This document shows, one piece after another, positions 35,028 through 42,382 of a stretch of 42,382 nt of DNA; the first letter of the stretch is position 1, and every line of letters starts with the position of its first letter. The translations under genes and the position numbers were made by a program. The notes beneath the pieces were generated by a model, which was not told the DNA's origin, did no database searches, and worked only from the letters and a program-made list of their open reading frames with translations. The DNA is from Proteobacteria bacterium SG_bin4 (GTDB lineage: Bacteria > Pseudomonadota > Gammaproteobacteria > Burkholderiales > Nitrosomonadaceae): NCBI GenBank assembly GCA_002083395.1, contig LWDH01000021.1, positions 240-42,621 on the forward strand. The letters are read 5' to 3'.

Positions 35028-35423
35028 TTAGATAACATAACATAATAACTCGCCACCTAATCCAATAGCTTTAGCTTTTTGATTAGTCATCACACCTTTT
35101 GAAGTAGTTATTATCGCAATACCCAGTCCATTTTGTATATCTGGCAAGTCTCTATGTGACTTGTAAATTCTTAATCCAGGCTTGCTTATACGTTCAATTT
35201 TTTCAATTACTGAAGTGCCACAATAATATTTAAGATTGATTAGCAACTCGTATTTCTTTGAAATTTCATTTACTTCATAGCCATTAATAAAACCCTCATC
35301 AAGGAGGACTTTTGCAATAGCTAATTTTAATTTCGAGCTGGGCATTCTCACAAATGCCTTATTAGCCATCTGAGCATTTCTGATTCGAGTTAACATATCA
35401 GAAATTGGATCACTTAAACTCAT
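35028..35423 (-). CDS. rpsH: 30S ribosomal protein S8
   Basis: 131 residues (uS8), central-domain 16S binder and, in E. coli, the spc-operon repressor. Starts MSLSDPISDMLTRIRNAQMA; ends GLGIAIITTSKGVMTNQKAK and GGELLCYVI. In E. coli the operator is near rplE; I could not confirm a similar structure by eye. Confidence 0.98.
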   Translation of the reverse strand: MSLSDPISDMLTRIRNAQMANKAFVRMPSSKLKLAIAKVLLDEGFINGYEVNEISKKYELLINLKYYCGTSVIEKIERISKPGLRIYKSHRDLPDIQNGLGIAIITTSKGVMTNQKAKAIGLGGELLCYVI

Positions 35424-35456
35424 TTCAACTATTATCCTTAATTTATAAGTCAGAGA

Positions 35457-35762
35457 TTACCAACTTGCTTTTGTGATGCCAGGAATTTTACCGCTCATCG
35501 CAATTTCTCTTAGCTTAATTCTTCCTAAGCCAAATTTTGAGTAAACGCCTCGTGGCCGTCCAGTCAATTCGCACCGATTTCTTAATCTTATTGGACTAGA
35601 ATTTTTTGGAAGTAACTGTAGAGATAATCGGGCTTCATTCCTTTCTTCAGATGATAAAGCATTATTATTAATAGTATCGATCAATTTCGCTCTCTTATTT
35701 GCATATTTCTCTACTATTCTTTTTCTTTTAAGATTTCTATTTATCAATGAAAGCTTTGCCAT
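35457..35762 (-). CDS. rpsN: 30S ribosomal protein S14
   Basis: 101 residues (uS14), the long zinc-less form as in E. coli. C-terminal RNRCELTGRPRGVYSKFGLG has only one Cys instead of the CxxC pairs of the short zinc type. Basic N-terminus NLKRKRIVEKYANKRAKLID. Located between rplE (7 bases) and rpsH. Confidence 0.98.
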   Translation of the reverse strand: MAKLSLINRNLKRKRIVEKYANKRAKLIDTINNNALSSEERNEARLSLQLLPKNSSPIRLRNRCELTGRPRGVYSKFGLGRIKLREIAMSGKIPGITKASW

Positions 35763-35769
35763 AATTGTC

Positions 35770-36309
35770 TCAATTTTTAAATGGAAAGTGAAAAGCCTCT
35801 AATAATGCCTTAGCCTCAGAATCATTTTTCGCTGTTGTGGTAATTGATATATTCATTCCACGCAATGAATCAATTTTGTCATAATCGATCTCTGGGAATA
35901 TTATCTGTTCTTTAATGCCTAAATTATAATTTCCTCTTCCATCAAATGATTTGCTCGAAATACCTCTGAAATCCCTTATCCTTGGGATTGCAATACCAAT
36001 TAATCGGTCCAAAAACTCATACATTCGTACGTGCCGTAATGTAACCTTACAGCCTATTGGATAATCTTTTCTAACCTTAAAAGTCGCTATCGACTTTTTC
36101 GCACGTGTAATTATCGGTTGTTGACCGCTTATTTTTTTTAAATCAGCTAGAGCATTTTCAACTATCTTTTTATCGGTTGTAGCTTCCCCAAGACCTATAT
36201 TCAATGTAATCTTTGATATTCTTGGTACTTCCATTATTGATTTATAATTAAAATCATTCATCAGTTTTTTTATAACTGTTGTCTGATAATATTCTTTTAA
36301 TCGAGCCAT
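35770..36309 (-). CDS. rplE: 50S ribosomal protein L5
   Basis: 179 residues (uL5), 5S rRNA partner and intersubunit bridge. Starts MARLKEYYQTTVIKKLMNDF; motifs KITLNIGLGEATTDKKIVEN and RDFRGISSKSFDGRGNYNLG are complete. Same length as E. coli. Confidence 0.98.
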   Translation of the reverse strand: MARLKEYYQTTVIKKLMNDFNYKSIMEVPRISKITLNIGLGEATTDKKIVENALADLKKISGQQPIITRAKKSIATFKVRKDYPIGCKVTLRHVRMYEFLDRLIGIAIPRIRDFRGISSKSFDGRGNYNLGIKEQIIFPEIDYDKIDSLRGMNISITTTAKNDSEAKALLEAFHFPFKN

Positions 36310-36330
36310 GCTTTACCAACTCCAAGATTA

Positions 36331-36648
36331 TCAAATAGTTTCACCTGTAGATCCAAAAACTCTTACTTTTCCTTTTTGCGGATCTAAACTCATTTTAATT
36401 TTATCGAATTTATTAGTTTTAAAATTGTAAATAGCGACATTCGATATATGTATCGGCATTTCCTGATCAATTATCCCGCCTGTAACTCCAGTTGCTGGAT
36501 TTGGTTTTTGGTGTTTTTTTGCCGAATTAATGCCTTGCACAATTATATGATCATTTTTCATTACTCGTATAACTGAACCTCTTTTACCTTTATCTTTGCC
36601 GGTAATAACAATAACTTCGTCACCCTTTTTTATTCTAGGCATTCTCAA
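36331..36648 (-). CDS. rplX: 50S ribosomal protein L24
   Basis: 105 residues (uL24), assembly initiator with a KOW motif (KKGDEVIVITGKDKGKRGSV). Starts at ATG 36648 (MRMPRIKK); Met-3 at 36642 is an equally fitting start. Gap to rplN 8 bases. Confidence 0.97.
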   Translation of the reverse strand: MRMPRIKKGDEVIVITGKDKGKRGSVIRVMKNDHIIVQGINSAKKHQKPNPATGVTGGIIDQEMPIHISNVAIYNFKTNKFDKIKMSLDPQKGKVRVFGSTGETI

Positions 36649-36656
36649 TCACCAAT

Positions 36657-37025
36657 TTATAAAACTTCAGGAGCTAATGAAACAATCTTCATGAATTTTG
36701 CAGTACGCAATTCTCTGGTTACAGGTCCAAAAATACGTGTACCAATCGGTTCCAATTTATTATTCAATAACACAGCGGCATTATCGTCAAATTTTAGTAA
36801 TGAACCGTCAATTCGTCTTACACCTTTCGTCGTGCGTACAACTACAGCATTGTAAACTTCACCTTTTTTTACTCTTCCTCGTGGCGCTGCATCTTTTATA
36901 CTGACTTTAATTATATCCCCAATACCGGCATATTGTCTTTTTGATCCTCCTAGCACTTTAATGCACATTAAAGATCTTGCACCCGTATTATCAGCCACTC
37001 GTAATTTTGATTGCATCTGTATCAT
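36657..37025 (-). CDS. rplN: 50S ribosomal protein L14
   Basis: 122 residues (uL14), 50S face at bridges B5 and B8. Starts MIQMQSKLRVADNTGARSLM, the near-universal beginning; FDDNAAVLLNNKLEPIGTRI follows. First gene of the spc group, 51 bases after rpsQ, the longest gap nearby. Confidence 0.98.
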   Translation of the reverse strand: MIQMQSKLRVADNTGARSLMCIKVLGGSKRQYAGIGDIIKVSIKDAAPRGRVKKGEVYNAVVVRTTKGVRRIDGSLLKFDDNAAVLLNNKLEPIGTRIFGPVTRELRTAKFMKIVSLAPEVL

Positions 37026-37076
37026 TGACTGCTCTCTATTAGATTTTACTATTCGAGTTTTATAAAAATTAACAAT

Positions 37077-37349
37077 TTAACTAATTTCACTGTTTTTCTT
37101 ACTGCCAAGCAATTCCCTAACTTTCCAGTTTTTATTTTTTGATATTGGGCGACACTCTTCAATGATTACTATGTCACCTACATTCAAATTATTACTTTCA
37201 TCATGCGCTAGATATTTTTTAGAACGTGTTATAAATTTCTCATAAAGAGGATGTTTTAATCGACGCTCAACCAGCACAGTAACTGTCTTATCCATCTTGT
37301 TACTGACTATTTTGCCATTTAAACTACGTTTTATATTTACGCTATGCAT
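37077..37349 (-). CDS. rpsQ: 30S ribosomal protein S17
   Basis: 90 residues (uS17), OB-fold early 16S binder. Motifs GKIVSNKMDKTVTVLVERRL, HPLYEKFITRSKKYLAHDE and GDIVIIEECRPISKNKNWKV fit well. Last of the S10 group; overlaps the end of rpmC by 8 bases. Confidence 0.98.
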   Translation of the reverse strand: MHSVNIKRSLNGKIVSNKMDKTVTVLVERRLKHPLYEKFITRSKKYLAHDESNNLNVGDIVIIEECRPISKNKNWKVRELLGSKKNSEIS

Positions 37350-37542
37350 GATTATTTTTTTGTGAAATCACAGTTTTTACTCTTGCTATTTCTCTTCTAT
37401 TAAGCCTAATTAGTTTGTTATTTGACAATTGCTGAGTCGCATGCTGCATTCTCAAACTAAATTGTATTTTTAATAGAGCCAATAGTTCTTCGTTTAACTC
37501 ATGAAGTGATTTATTTTTCAGATCGTTAGTTTTCATGTTCAT
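37342..37542 (-). CDS. rpmC: 50S ribosomal protein L29
   Basis: 66 residues (uL29), two-helix protein at the exit tunnel. Starts MNMKTNDLKNKSLHELNEEL; the ATG at 37542 overlaps the rplP stop (ATGA), while Met-3 at 37536 matches the usual start of the family better. ALLKIQFSLRMQHATQQLSN and the end VKTVISQK complete it. Confidence 0.97.
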   Translation of the reverse strand: MNMKTNDLKNKSLHELNEELLALLKIQFSLRMQHATQQLSNNKLIRLNRREIARVKTVISQKNNHA

Positions 37543-37955
37543 ACACCAATTTGTCTAACGATAAACGTGGTTTTAATAGGCAGTTTAGCTGCCGCGAGTA
37601 AAAAAGCTTCTCTCGCCAAACTTTCATCCACCCCATCCATTTCATAAAGCACTTTACCCGGTTGTATTTCAGCTACGTAATATTCCGGACTACCTTTGCC
37701 ATTTCCCATCCTCACTTCTGCAGGCTTTTGAGAAATCGGTTTATCTGGAAAAATCCTGATCCATATTCTACCACCTCTCTTGATATGTCTCGTCATAGCT
37801 CGTCGTGCAGCTTCAATCTGTCTCGCTGTTAGTCGCCCTCGCCCCAACGCCTTTAAGCCATATTCGCCAAAGCTTACTTTCGCTCCTCTTGTTGCTATTC
37901 CAGTATTTCTACCTTTTTGCTGCTTTCTATATTTTGTTCTCGATGGTTGAAGCAT
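37539..37955 (-). CDS. rplP: 50S ribosomal protein L16
   Basis: 138 residues (uL16) near the A-site tRNA. Starts MLQPSRTKYRKQQKGRNTGI at ATG 37955; a TTG just before it would only add one Met. GGAG lies a few bases upstream. GRIWIRIFPDKPISQKPAEV and GKGSPEYYVAEIQPGKVLYE are conserved. Confidence 0.98.
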   Translation of the reverse strand: MLQPSRTKYRKQQKGRNTGIATRGAKVSFGEYGLKALGRGRLTARQIEAARRAMTRHIKRGGRIWIRIFPDKPISQKPAEVRMGNGKGSPEYYVAEIQPGKVLYEMDGVDESLAREAFLLAAAKLPIKTTFIVRQIGV

Positions 37956-37995
37956 CAATTTCTCCGTTTGTTTCTACATTGCTGATTATTGCTTT

Positions 37996-38769
37996 CTATT
38001 CATCTGGAGAGGTTGTTTTATCACTATTTGATGTAGATTTTGAATCCACATCTGGTAACGTCAGGATTGATTTCTTAGACATCTTTCTCTTCTCATTTTC
38101 TGAACCTGCTGCATTGTGCAATGCCATCGTATGTTCTGAATTTCCGAGAATTTCACCCTTAAAGATCCAGACCTTTATACCGATGATTCCATATGTAGTT
38201 TGTGCTTGAGCAGTCCCATAATCTAAGTCTGCTCTTATCGTATGTAATGGCACCCGACCTTCGCGATACCACTCTGTCCGGGCAATCTCGATACCATTCA
38301 GTCTTCCCGAACTCATTATCTTGATACCTTGCGCCCCAAGCCTCATTGCATTTTGCATAGCGCGCTTCATCGCACGTCTAAACATTATCCTTTTTTCCAA
38401 TTGCTGTGCGATATTATCAGCTATCAATTGAGCATCAATCTCAGGTTTTCTTATCTCCTCGATATTGACGTGTACAGGAACGCCCACTCTTTTTTGAAGT
38501 TCGCTTCGCAATACTTCTATATCTTCACCTTTCTTTCCAATGACCACACCTGGCCTAGAGCTAAATATTGTCACTCTCGCATTTTTAGATGGTCGTTCTA
38601 TCAAAATTCTGCCTACTGAAGCATTCTTTAATTTCTCATTCAAAAAATGCCGCACTTTTATGTCTTCATTGAGCATTTTTGCAAAATCAATGCTATTCGC
38701 ATACCATCGAGATTGCCAGTTTTTATTTACTGAAAGGCGAAAACCAATCGGATGTATTTTTTGTCCCAT
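37996..38769 (-). CDS. rpsC: 30S ribosomal protein S3 with extended C-terminus
   Basis: 257 residues (uS3; E. coli 233). Starts MGQKIHPIGFRLSVNKNWQS; the KH domain has VVIGKKGEDIEVLRSELQKR; IKVWIFKGEIL closes the core near residue 210. After it comes a low-complexity, charged tail of about 45 residues (NEKRKMSKKSILTLPDVDSK, then STSNSDKTTSPDE). S3 lines the mRNA entry tunnel, and tails vary among betaproteobacteria. Gap to rplP 40 bases. Confidence 0.97.
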   Translation of the reverse strand: MGQKIHPIGFRLSVNKNWQSRWYANSIDFAKMLNEDIKVRHFLNEKLKNASVGRILIERPSKNARVTIFSSRPGVVIGKKGEDIEVLRSELQKRVGVPVHVNIEEIRKPEIDAQLIADNIAQQLEKRIMFRRAMKRAMQNAMRLGAQGIKIMSSGRLNGIEIARTEWYREGRVPLHTIRADLDYGTAQAQTTYGIIGIKVWIFKGEILGNSEHTMALHNAAGSENEKRKMSKKSILTLPDVDSKSTSNSDKTTSPDE

Positions 38770-38785
38770 TAACTATGACCCTATG

Positions 38786-39127
38786 TTAATTTCTAATCTT
38801 AGCACCTACCGTCAGAGAAATATGACACGTTGGTTTAAGTATTCTGTTCCCGCGACCTTTAGCTCTTGCACTGGTACGTTTCATAAACATCCCTCTATCA
38901 ACATAGATCGATGTAACCCTCAGTTCGTCAATATCTGCACCATCATTATGTTCCGCATTAGCAATAGCTGATTCTAACAACATACGTACTATCGCAGCTC
39001 CCTTTTTTGGGCTAAATTGCAAAATTTGCAATGCCTCATCGACCGGCAATCCTCTTATTTGATCTGCAACTAGCCTTCCTTTTTGTGCCGATAATCGCGC
39101 TCCTTTCAATACCGCCAATGTCTCCAT
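38786..39127 (-). CDS. rplV: 50S ribosomal protein L22
   Basis: 113 residues (uL22), with a beta-hairpin lining the exit tunnel. GRLVADQIRGLPVDEALQIL and the C-terminal RTSARAKGRGNRILKPTCHI are characteristic. Starts METLAVLKGARLSAQKGRL. Gaps of 9 and 16 bases to its neighbours. Confidence 0.98.
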   Translation of the reverse strand: METLAVLKGARLSAQKGRLVADQIRGLPVDEALQILQFSPKKGAAIVRMLLESAIANAEHNDGADIDELRVTSIYVDRGMFMKRTSARAKGRGNRILKPTCHISLTVGAKIRN

Positions 39128-39136
39128 TATTCTTTC

Positions 39137-39418
39137 CTAACGTTTAGTGACTGCCTTTTTATCACCAGCATGGCCTTTAAAGGTTCTTGTCAGTGAAAAT
39201 TCACCGAATTTATGACCAACCATATTCTCTGTAACAAAGACTGGAATATGTTGCTTACCATTGTGCACAGCAACTGTGAATCCAATGAAATCAGGTATTA
39301 TCGTAGAGCGCCTTGACCACGTTTTAATAGGTCGCTTATCATTTTTATCCCGGGCAACTTCAATTTTTTTTAATAAATGATTATCTACGAATGGTCCTTT
39401 TTTAATTGATCGTGCCAT
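39137..39418 (-). CDS. rpsS: 30S ribosomal protein S19
   Basis: 93 residues (uS19), 30S head protein pairing with S13. Starts MARSIKKGPFVDNHLLKKIE; HNGKQHIPVFVTENMVGHKF and the end TRTFKGHAGDKKAVTKR are conserved. Confidence 0.98.
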   Translation of the reverse strand: MARSIKKGPFVDNHLLKKIEVARDKNDKRPIKTWSRRSTIIPDFIGFTVAVHNGKQHIPVFVTENMVGHKFGEFSLTRTFKGHAGDKKAVTKR

Positions 39419-39425
39419 TTATTCA

Positions 39426-40259
39426 CTATCCTCTCTTCGTATAACGATGTCTAACTATCATGGATTCAGTTCGTTTATTATTTCGAGTTCGATATCCTTT
39501 CGCGGGTACACCCCATGGACTAACAGGATGTCTGCCTGCTGATGTTCTACCTTCTCCTCCACCATGCGGATGATCGATCGGATTCATTGCAACACCACGG
39601 ACCGTCGGCCTCTTACCACGCCACCTCACGGCACCAGCTTTTCCAATAGATCTTAAATTATGTTCCACGTTGCCAACTTCTCCAATTGTAGCTCGACAAT
39701 CAATGTGAACTTTTCGCATTTCACCCGAGCGCAATTTAATCTGCGCATAACTTCCTTCTCGTGCTTGTAGCTGCGCAGATGCTCCAGCGGATCTAGCCAG
39801 TTGCGCACCTTTACCGGGTAATAATTCGACACAATGAATGATTGTTCCCATTGGAATATGTCGTAATGACATCGCATCACCAGTTTTTATCTGCGCATTA
39901 TCCCCACTAAGTAACTTTGCACCAATACTCAATCCCTTAGGTGCAATTATATATCTTCTTTCACCATCCTGATAACACAACAAAGCTACATTTGCCGTTC
40001 TGTTGGGGTCATATTCAATTCTTTCCACTATTGCAGGAATATTATCTTTGTTACGCTTAAAATCAATTAAGCGATAATGATGCTTATGACCCCCACCATG
40101 GTGTCGAACTGTTATATGCCCATGGTGATTACGTCCAGCATTTTTAGCTTGTTTCTCGATTAAATTCTTATACGGTTTTCCTTTGTACAGTTCTTTATTT
40201 ACTAATTTAACTACTGACCTCTTTCCAGGCGAAGTTGGTTTTAATTTTATCAACGCCAT
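39426..40259 (-). CDS. rplB: 50S ribosomal protein L2
   Basis: 277 residues (uL2), close to the peptidyl-transferase centre and needed for subunit joining. Starts MALIKLKPTSPGKRSVVKLV at ATG 40259, whose A is shared with the rplW stop (TGATG); a GTG in front would add one residue only. C-terminal VRGVAMNPIDHPHGGGEGRT contains the conserved His. Full length compared with E. coli (273). Confidence 0.98.
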   Translation of the reverse strand: MALIKLKPTSPGKRSVVKLVNKELYKGKPYKNLIEKQAKNAGRNHHGHITVRHHGGGHKHHYRLIDFKRNKDNIPAIVERIEYDPNRTANVALLCYQDGERRYIIAPKGLSIGAKLLSGDNAQIKTGDAMSLRHIPMGTIIHCVELLPGKGAQLARSAGASAQLQAREGSYAQIKLRSGEMRKVHIDCRATIGEVGNVEHNLRSIGKAGAVRWRGKRPTVRGVAMNPIDHPHGGGEGRTSAGRHPVSPWGVPAKGYRTRNNKRTESMIVRHRYTKRG

Positions 40260-40594
40260 CACTTAACCTCTGTGCTCGTGAAATTGGTAAAATTTATTTC
40301 TTGACCGTCTTTGATACTTACAATCGCTTTTTTCCAATTGCTTCTACATCCCAGAAACCGTCCAAATCTTTTTTTCTTACCTTTAACCGTGATTGTTCTT
40401 ACACTATCTACTTTTATTTTTTGTTCACTCCATAACAACTCTACAGCATCTTTAATTTCCTTTTTTGTAGCATCAAGTGCTACACGGAAAATTGTTTGAT
40501 TATCTTTCTCACCAACAAATGTTGCCTTTTCAGAAATATGCGGGGCAAAAATTATTTTCAATAATCTTTCTTGATTCACTTTAATTTCTTTCAT
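40259..40594 (-). CDS. rplW: 50S ribosomal protein L23
   Basis: 111 residues (uL23; E. coli 100), docking site for trigger factor and SRP at the tunnel exit. Motifs KIIFAPHISEKATFVGEKDN and VRTITVKGKKKRFGRFLGCR. The start overlaps the rplD stop (ATGA at 40591-40594). The N-terminus MKEIKVNQERL is a few residues longer than usual. Confidence 0.97.
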   Translation of the reverse strand: MKEIKVNQERLLKIIFAPHISEKATFVGEKDNQTIFRVALDATKKEIKDAVELLWSEQKIKVDSVRTITVKGKKKRFGRFLGCRSNWKKAIVSIKDGQEINFTNFTSTEVK

Positions 40595-41205
40595 GTCAAA
40601 AGTTCCTCAATTTTCTTTAATCCATTTGCTGTAATCAGAGTCTTTTCATATTTTAACAAACTAACTGGATCAGCATTTTGCACCTCGACTACTGACACAT
40701 GTGGGACATTTCGCGAGGATAAATACAAGTTATCGTCAATTTCATGCGATATTACTAAAACTTCTTTCAGACCAAGCTTTGTTATTTTCTCTACAAATTC
40801 TTTAGTTTTTGGTGACTGAACGCTAATTTGTTCCGCCACAATTAACCTATTATCTCTAATCAACTGAGAGAAAATAACACTCATGCCTGCCCGATACATT
40901 TTTCTATTAAGCTTTTTCTTATAATTCTCATCAGGTGAGTTCGGGAAAATTTTTCCACCTCCTCGCCAAATCGGACTTGATGCCATTCCAGCTCTAGCAC
41001 GCCCTGTACCTTTCTGCCTCCATGGCTTTCTAGTAGATTTTGCTATATCAGATCGACCCTTTTGTGCTCTAGTTGCCGTACGTGCATTAGACAAATACGA
41101 TGTGACAACTTGATGAACAAGCGCTTCATTGTATTTTCTATCAAAAACTTGATCCGAAACAATTATGTTCTCTTTCGTTTCTTTATCAATAAGCTCTAAT
41201 TCCAT
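40591..41205 (-). CDS. rplD: 50S ribosomal protein L4
   Basis: 204 residues (uL4), with a tunnel-lining loop KPWRQKGTGRARAGMASSPI and the usual C-terminal core. In E. coli L4 represses the S10 operon through a leader; here no long leader exists before rpsJ, since tuf is directly upstream, so that control is probably absent. Gap to rplC 42 bases. Confidence 0.98.
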   Translation of the reverse strand: MELELIDKETKENIIVSDQVFDRKYNEALVHQVVTSYLSNARTATRAQKGRSDIAKSTRKPWRQKGTGRARAGMASSPIWRGGGKIFPNSPDENYKKKLNRKMYRAGMSVIFSQLIRDNRLIVAEQISVQSPKTKEFVEKITKLGLKEVLVISHEIDDNLYLSSRNVPHVSVVEVQNADPVSLLKYEKTLITANGLKKIEELLT

Positions 41206-41247
41206 TGCTTATTCATCCTATTGCCATTAATGTTCTATAGTTTATTT

Positions 41248-41886
41248 TTAAGCTTTTATACTAGGTAATACCACTACATTACTGCCTTTAAAACCAGGTA
41301 TTGCACCTTTAACTAAAAGTAATTGTTTCTCTTCATCAATTCGAATTATTTCCAGGTTTTGCATTGTTCTTCTAACATTCCCCATATGGCCAGACATTTT
41401 TTTCCCAGGAAAAACACGTCCCGGATCCTGCGCCATCCCTATCGAGCCAGGTTTTCTATGTGCTTTTGAGTTGCCATGACTAGTTCTATTCGATGAAAAA
41501 TGATGTAATTTAATTGTACCTGCGTATCCTTTTCCAATTGTTGTCCCCGAAATATCGACTTTCTGACCGACTTTAAAAATATTACTATTGATTGTCATTC
41601 CAATATTAAATCGACCTAATTCAGATTCAGAGACTCTAAATTCTTTTAAAATCGCCCCGGCTTCAACAGCAGCTTTGGAAAAATGACCTGCAATCGGTTT
41701 GGATATCCTATTTGAACGCTTACTTCCAAAAGCTAATTGTATTGCGCAATAACCATCAGAATCCATTCTTTTTAATTGCGTAACTCGATTATTTGAAATA
41801 TCGATAACAGTAACCGGCAAGCTATCACCATTCTCTGTGAATACTCTTGTCATTCCGATTTTTCGTCCAATCAATCCTAAAGTCAT
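41248..41886 (-). CDS. rplC: 50S ribosomal protein L3
   Basis: 212 residues (uL3). Starts MTLGLIGRKIGMTRVFTENG; the extended loop AHRKPGSIGMAQDPGRVFPG reaches towards the peptidyl-transferase centre. Ends VKGAIPGFKGSNVVVLPSIK. Separated from rpsJ by 82 bases without visible terminator. Confidence 0.98.
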   Translation of the reverse strand: MTLGLIGRKIGMTRVFTENGDSLPVTVIDISNNRVTQLKRMDSDGYCAIQLAFGSKRSNRISKPIAGHFSKAAVEAGAILKEFRVSESELGRFNIGMTINSNIFKVGQKVDISGTTIGKGYAGTIKLHHFSSNRTSHGNSKAHRKPGSIGMAQDPGRVFPGKKMSGHMGNVRRTMQNLEIIRIDEEKQLLLVKGAIPGFKGSNVVVLPSIKA

Positions 41887-41968
41887 TTTTTCCTCTTTTT
41901 GCAGCTCTTATTTTGCGTTTATGCGAAAGCAATTTTCCAATTCTAATAGAACTTTATATTACAATTGG

Positions 41969-42277
41969 TTACAATTTAATTTCCACATCCACCCCTGCAG
42001 GCAAATCCAACTTCATCAAAGCATCAACTGTTTTGTCTGTTGGATCAATAATGTCCATTAAACGCAAATGTGTTCGAATTTCAAATTGATCACGTGATGT
42101 TTTATTTACATGAGGCGACCGTAATACATCAAAGCGTTCAATTCTTGTAGGCAGCGGAACTGGTCCTTTAACAACCGCACCAGTCCTTTTAGCCGTCTCT
42201 ACAATCTCAATCGCTGATTTATCTATTAGGCGATAATCGAAAGCTTTAAGCCGAATTCTAATTTTTTGACTTTGCAT
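41969..42277 (-). CDS. rpsJ: 30S ribosomal protein S10
   Basis: 102 residues (uS10), 30S head and NusE antitermination factor. Starts MQSQKIRIRLKAFDYRLIDK; GPVPLPTRIERFDVLRSPHV and the end DLPAGVDVEIKL are conserved. First gene of the S10 group, 69 bases after the tuf stop, so probably co-transcribed with tuf as in other betaproteobacteria. Confidence 0.98.
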   Translation of the reverse strand: MQSQKIRIRLKAFDYRLIDKSAIEIVETAKRTGAVVKGPVPLPTRIERFDVLRSPHVNKTSRDQFEIRTHLRLMDIIDPTDKTVDALMKLDLPAGVDVEIKL

Positions 42278-42346
42278 AATAATTTTCCATTGTGTTCCGA
42301 TTCAATGTCTACCACATCGAATTCAGCCTCTAACAAGCTTGCGTTC

Positions 42347-42382
42347 TCACTCAATAATTTTAGCAACGACGCCAGCACCAAC
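42347..42382 (-). CDS. tuf: Elongation factor Tu, C-terminal end only
   Basis: The last 12 codons read VGAGVVAKIIE and TGA (stop at 42347-42349). This is the well-known C-terminus of bacterial EF-Tu, and tuf-rpsJ order is standard in betaproteobacteria. The rest of the gene lies beyond the window edge. Confidence 0.9.
   Translation of the reverse strand, partial: VGAGVVAKIIE

Noticed and set aside
1..42382. CRISPR arrays, tRNA or rRNA genes, insertion sequences, prophage genes
   Set aside because: None were seen: no regular repeats, no cloverleaf-like patterns noticed, and no transposase or integrase motifs.

Overview
The window reads as chromosomal DNA of a betaproteobacterium, most likely Nitrosomonas or a close relative (Nitrosomonadaceae). 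This is inferred from the protein sequences, the pilMNOPQ/mrcA block, the bioBFHCD order, two PEP-CTERM proteins and a tuf-S10-spc-alpha ribosomal block that runs into birA-coaX-engB-hemB. I have no database result to confirm the genus.

Region 1 (about 1-11.6 kb) is accessory and housekeeping mixed. It starts with a minus-strand SEFIR-domain gene whose TPR-like C-terminal part stays open in the same frame but is cut off by one TAA codon at 644-646. A degenerate EAL-HDOD signalling protein follows. Next come an overlapping pair (CPBP-type membrane protein and a small lipoprotein), the chemotaxis protein CheV, two PEP-CTERM proteins, a DUF4177/TM2 pair, a multi-pass membrane protein, several hypotheticals and a DUF3175 protein.

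Region 2 (10.5-16.1 kb, minus) is a tightly packed biotin operon, bioB-bioF-bioH-bioC-bioD. A 370-residue Apea-like HEPN protein is attached to its 3' end by an ATGA overlap. bioA is absent. The BirA encoded at 27.4-28.3 kb lacks room for the N-terminal HTH of the E. coli repressor, so classical BirA repression of this operon is unlikely.

Region 3 (16.2-24.9 kb) holds a comF-family phosphoribosyltransferase and trmL on the plus strand, then the type IV pilus assembly operon pilMNOPQ (minus). The bifunctional penicillin-binding protein gene mrcA is divergent from pilM.

Region 4 (24.9-42.4 kb, all minus) contains the end of tuf, then rpsJ-rplC-rplD-rplW-rplB-rpsS-rplV-rpsC-rplP-rpmC-rpsQ (S10), rplN-rplX-rplE-rpsN-rpsH-rplF-rplR-rpsE-rpmD-rplO-secY-infA-rpmJ (spc) and rpsM-rpsK-rpsD-rpoA-rplQ (alpha). 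These are followed by birA, coaX, engB and hemB. rpmD (59 aa) and rpmJ (37 aa) were found by direct translation. The region is strikingly AT-rich compared with the biotin operon.

The items most worth a second look are these: the nonsense-split SEFIR-TPR gene; the HEPN gene translationally coupled to bioD; a string of hairpins ending in a plus-strand intrinsic terminator between two minus-strand genes (engB and hemB), suggesting an unannotated small RNA; the pair of TAGGA/TCCTA inverted repeats upstream of a PEP-CTERM gene; and the composition shift at the ribosomal block. No gene-free stretch exceeds 300 bases. I saw no tRNA, rRNA, CRISPR array or insertion sequence.
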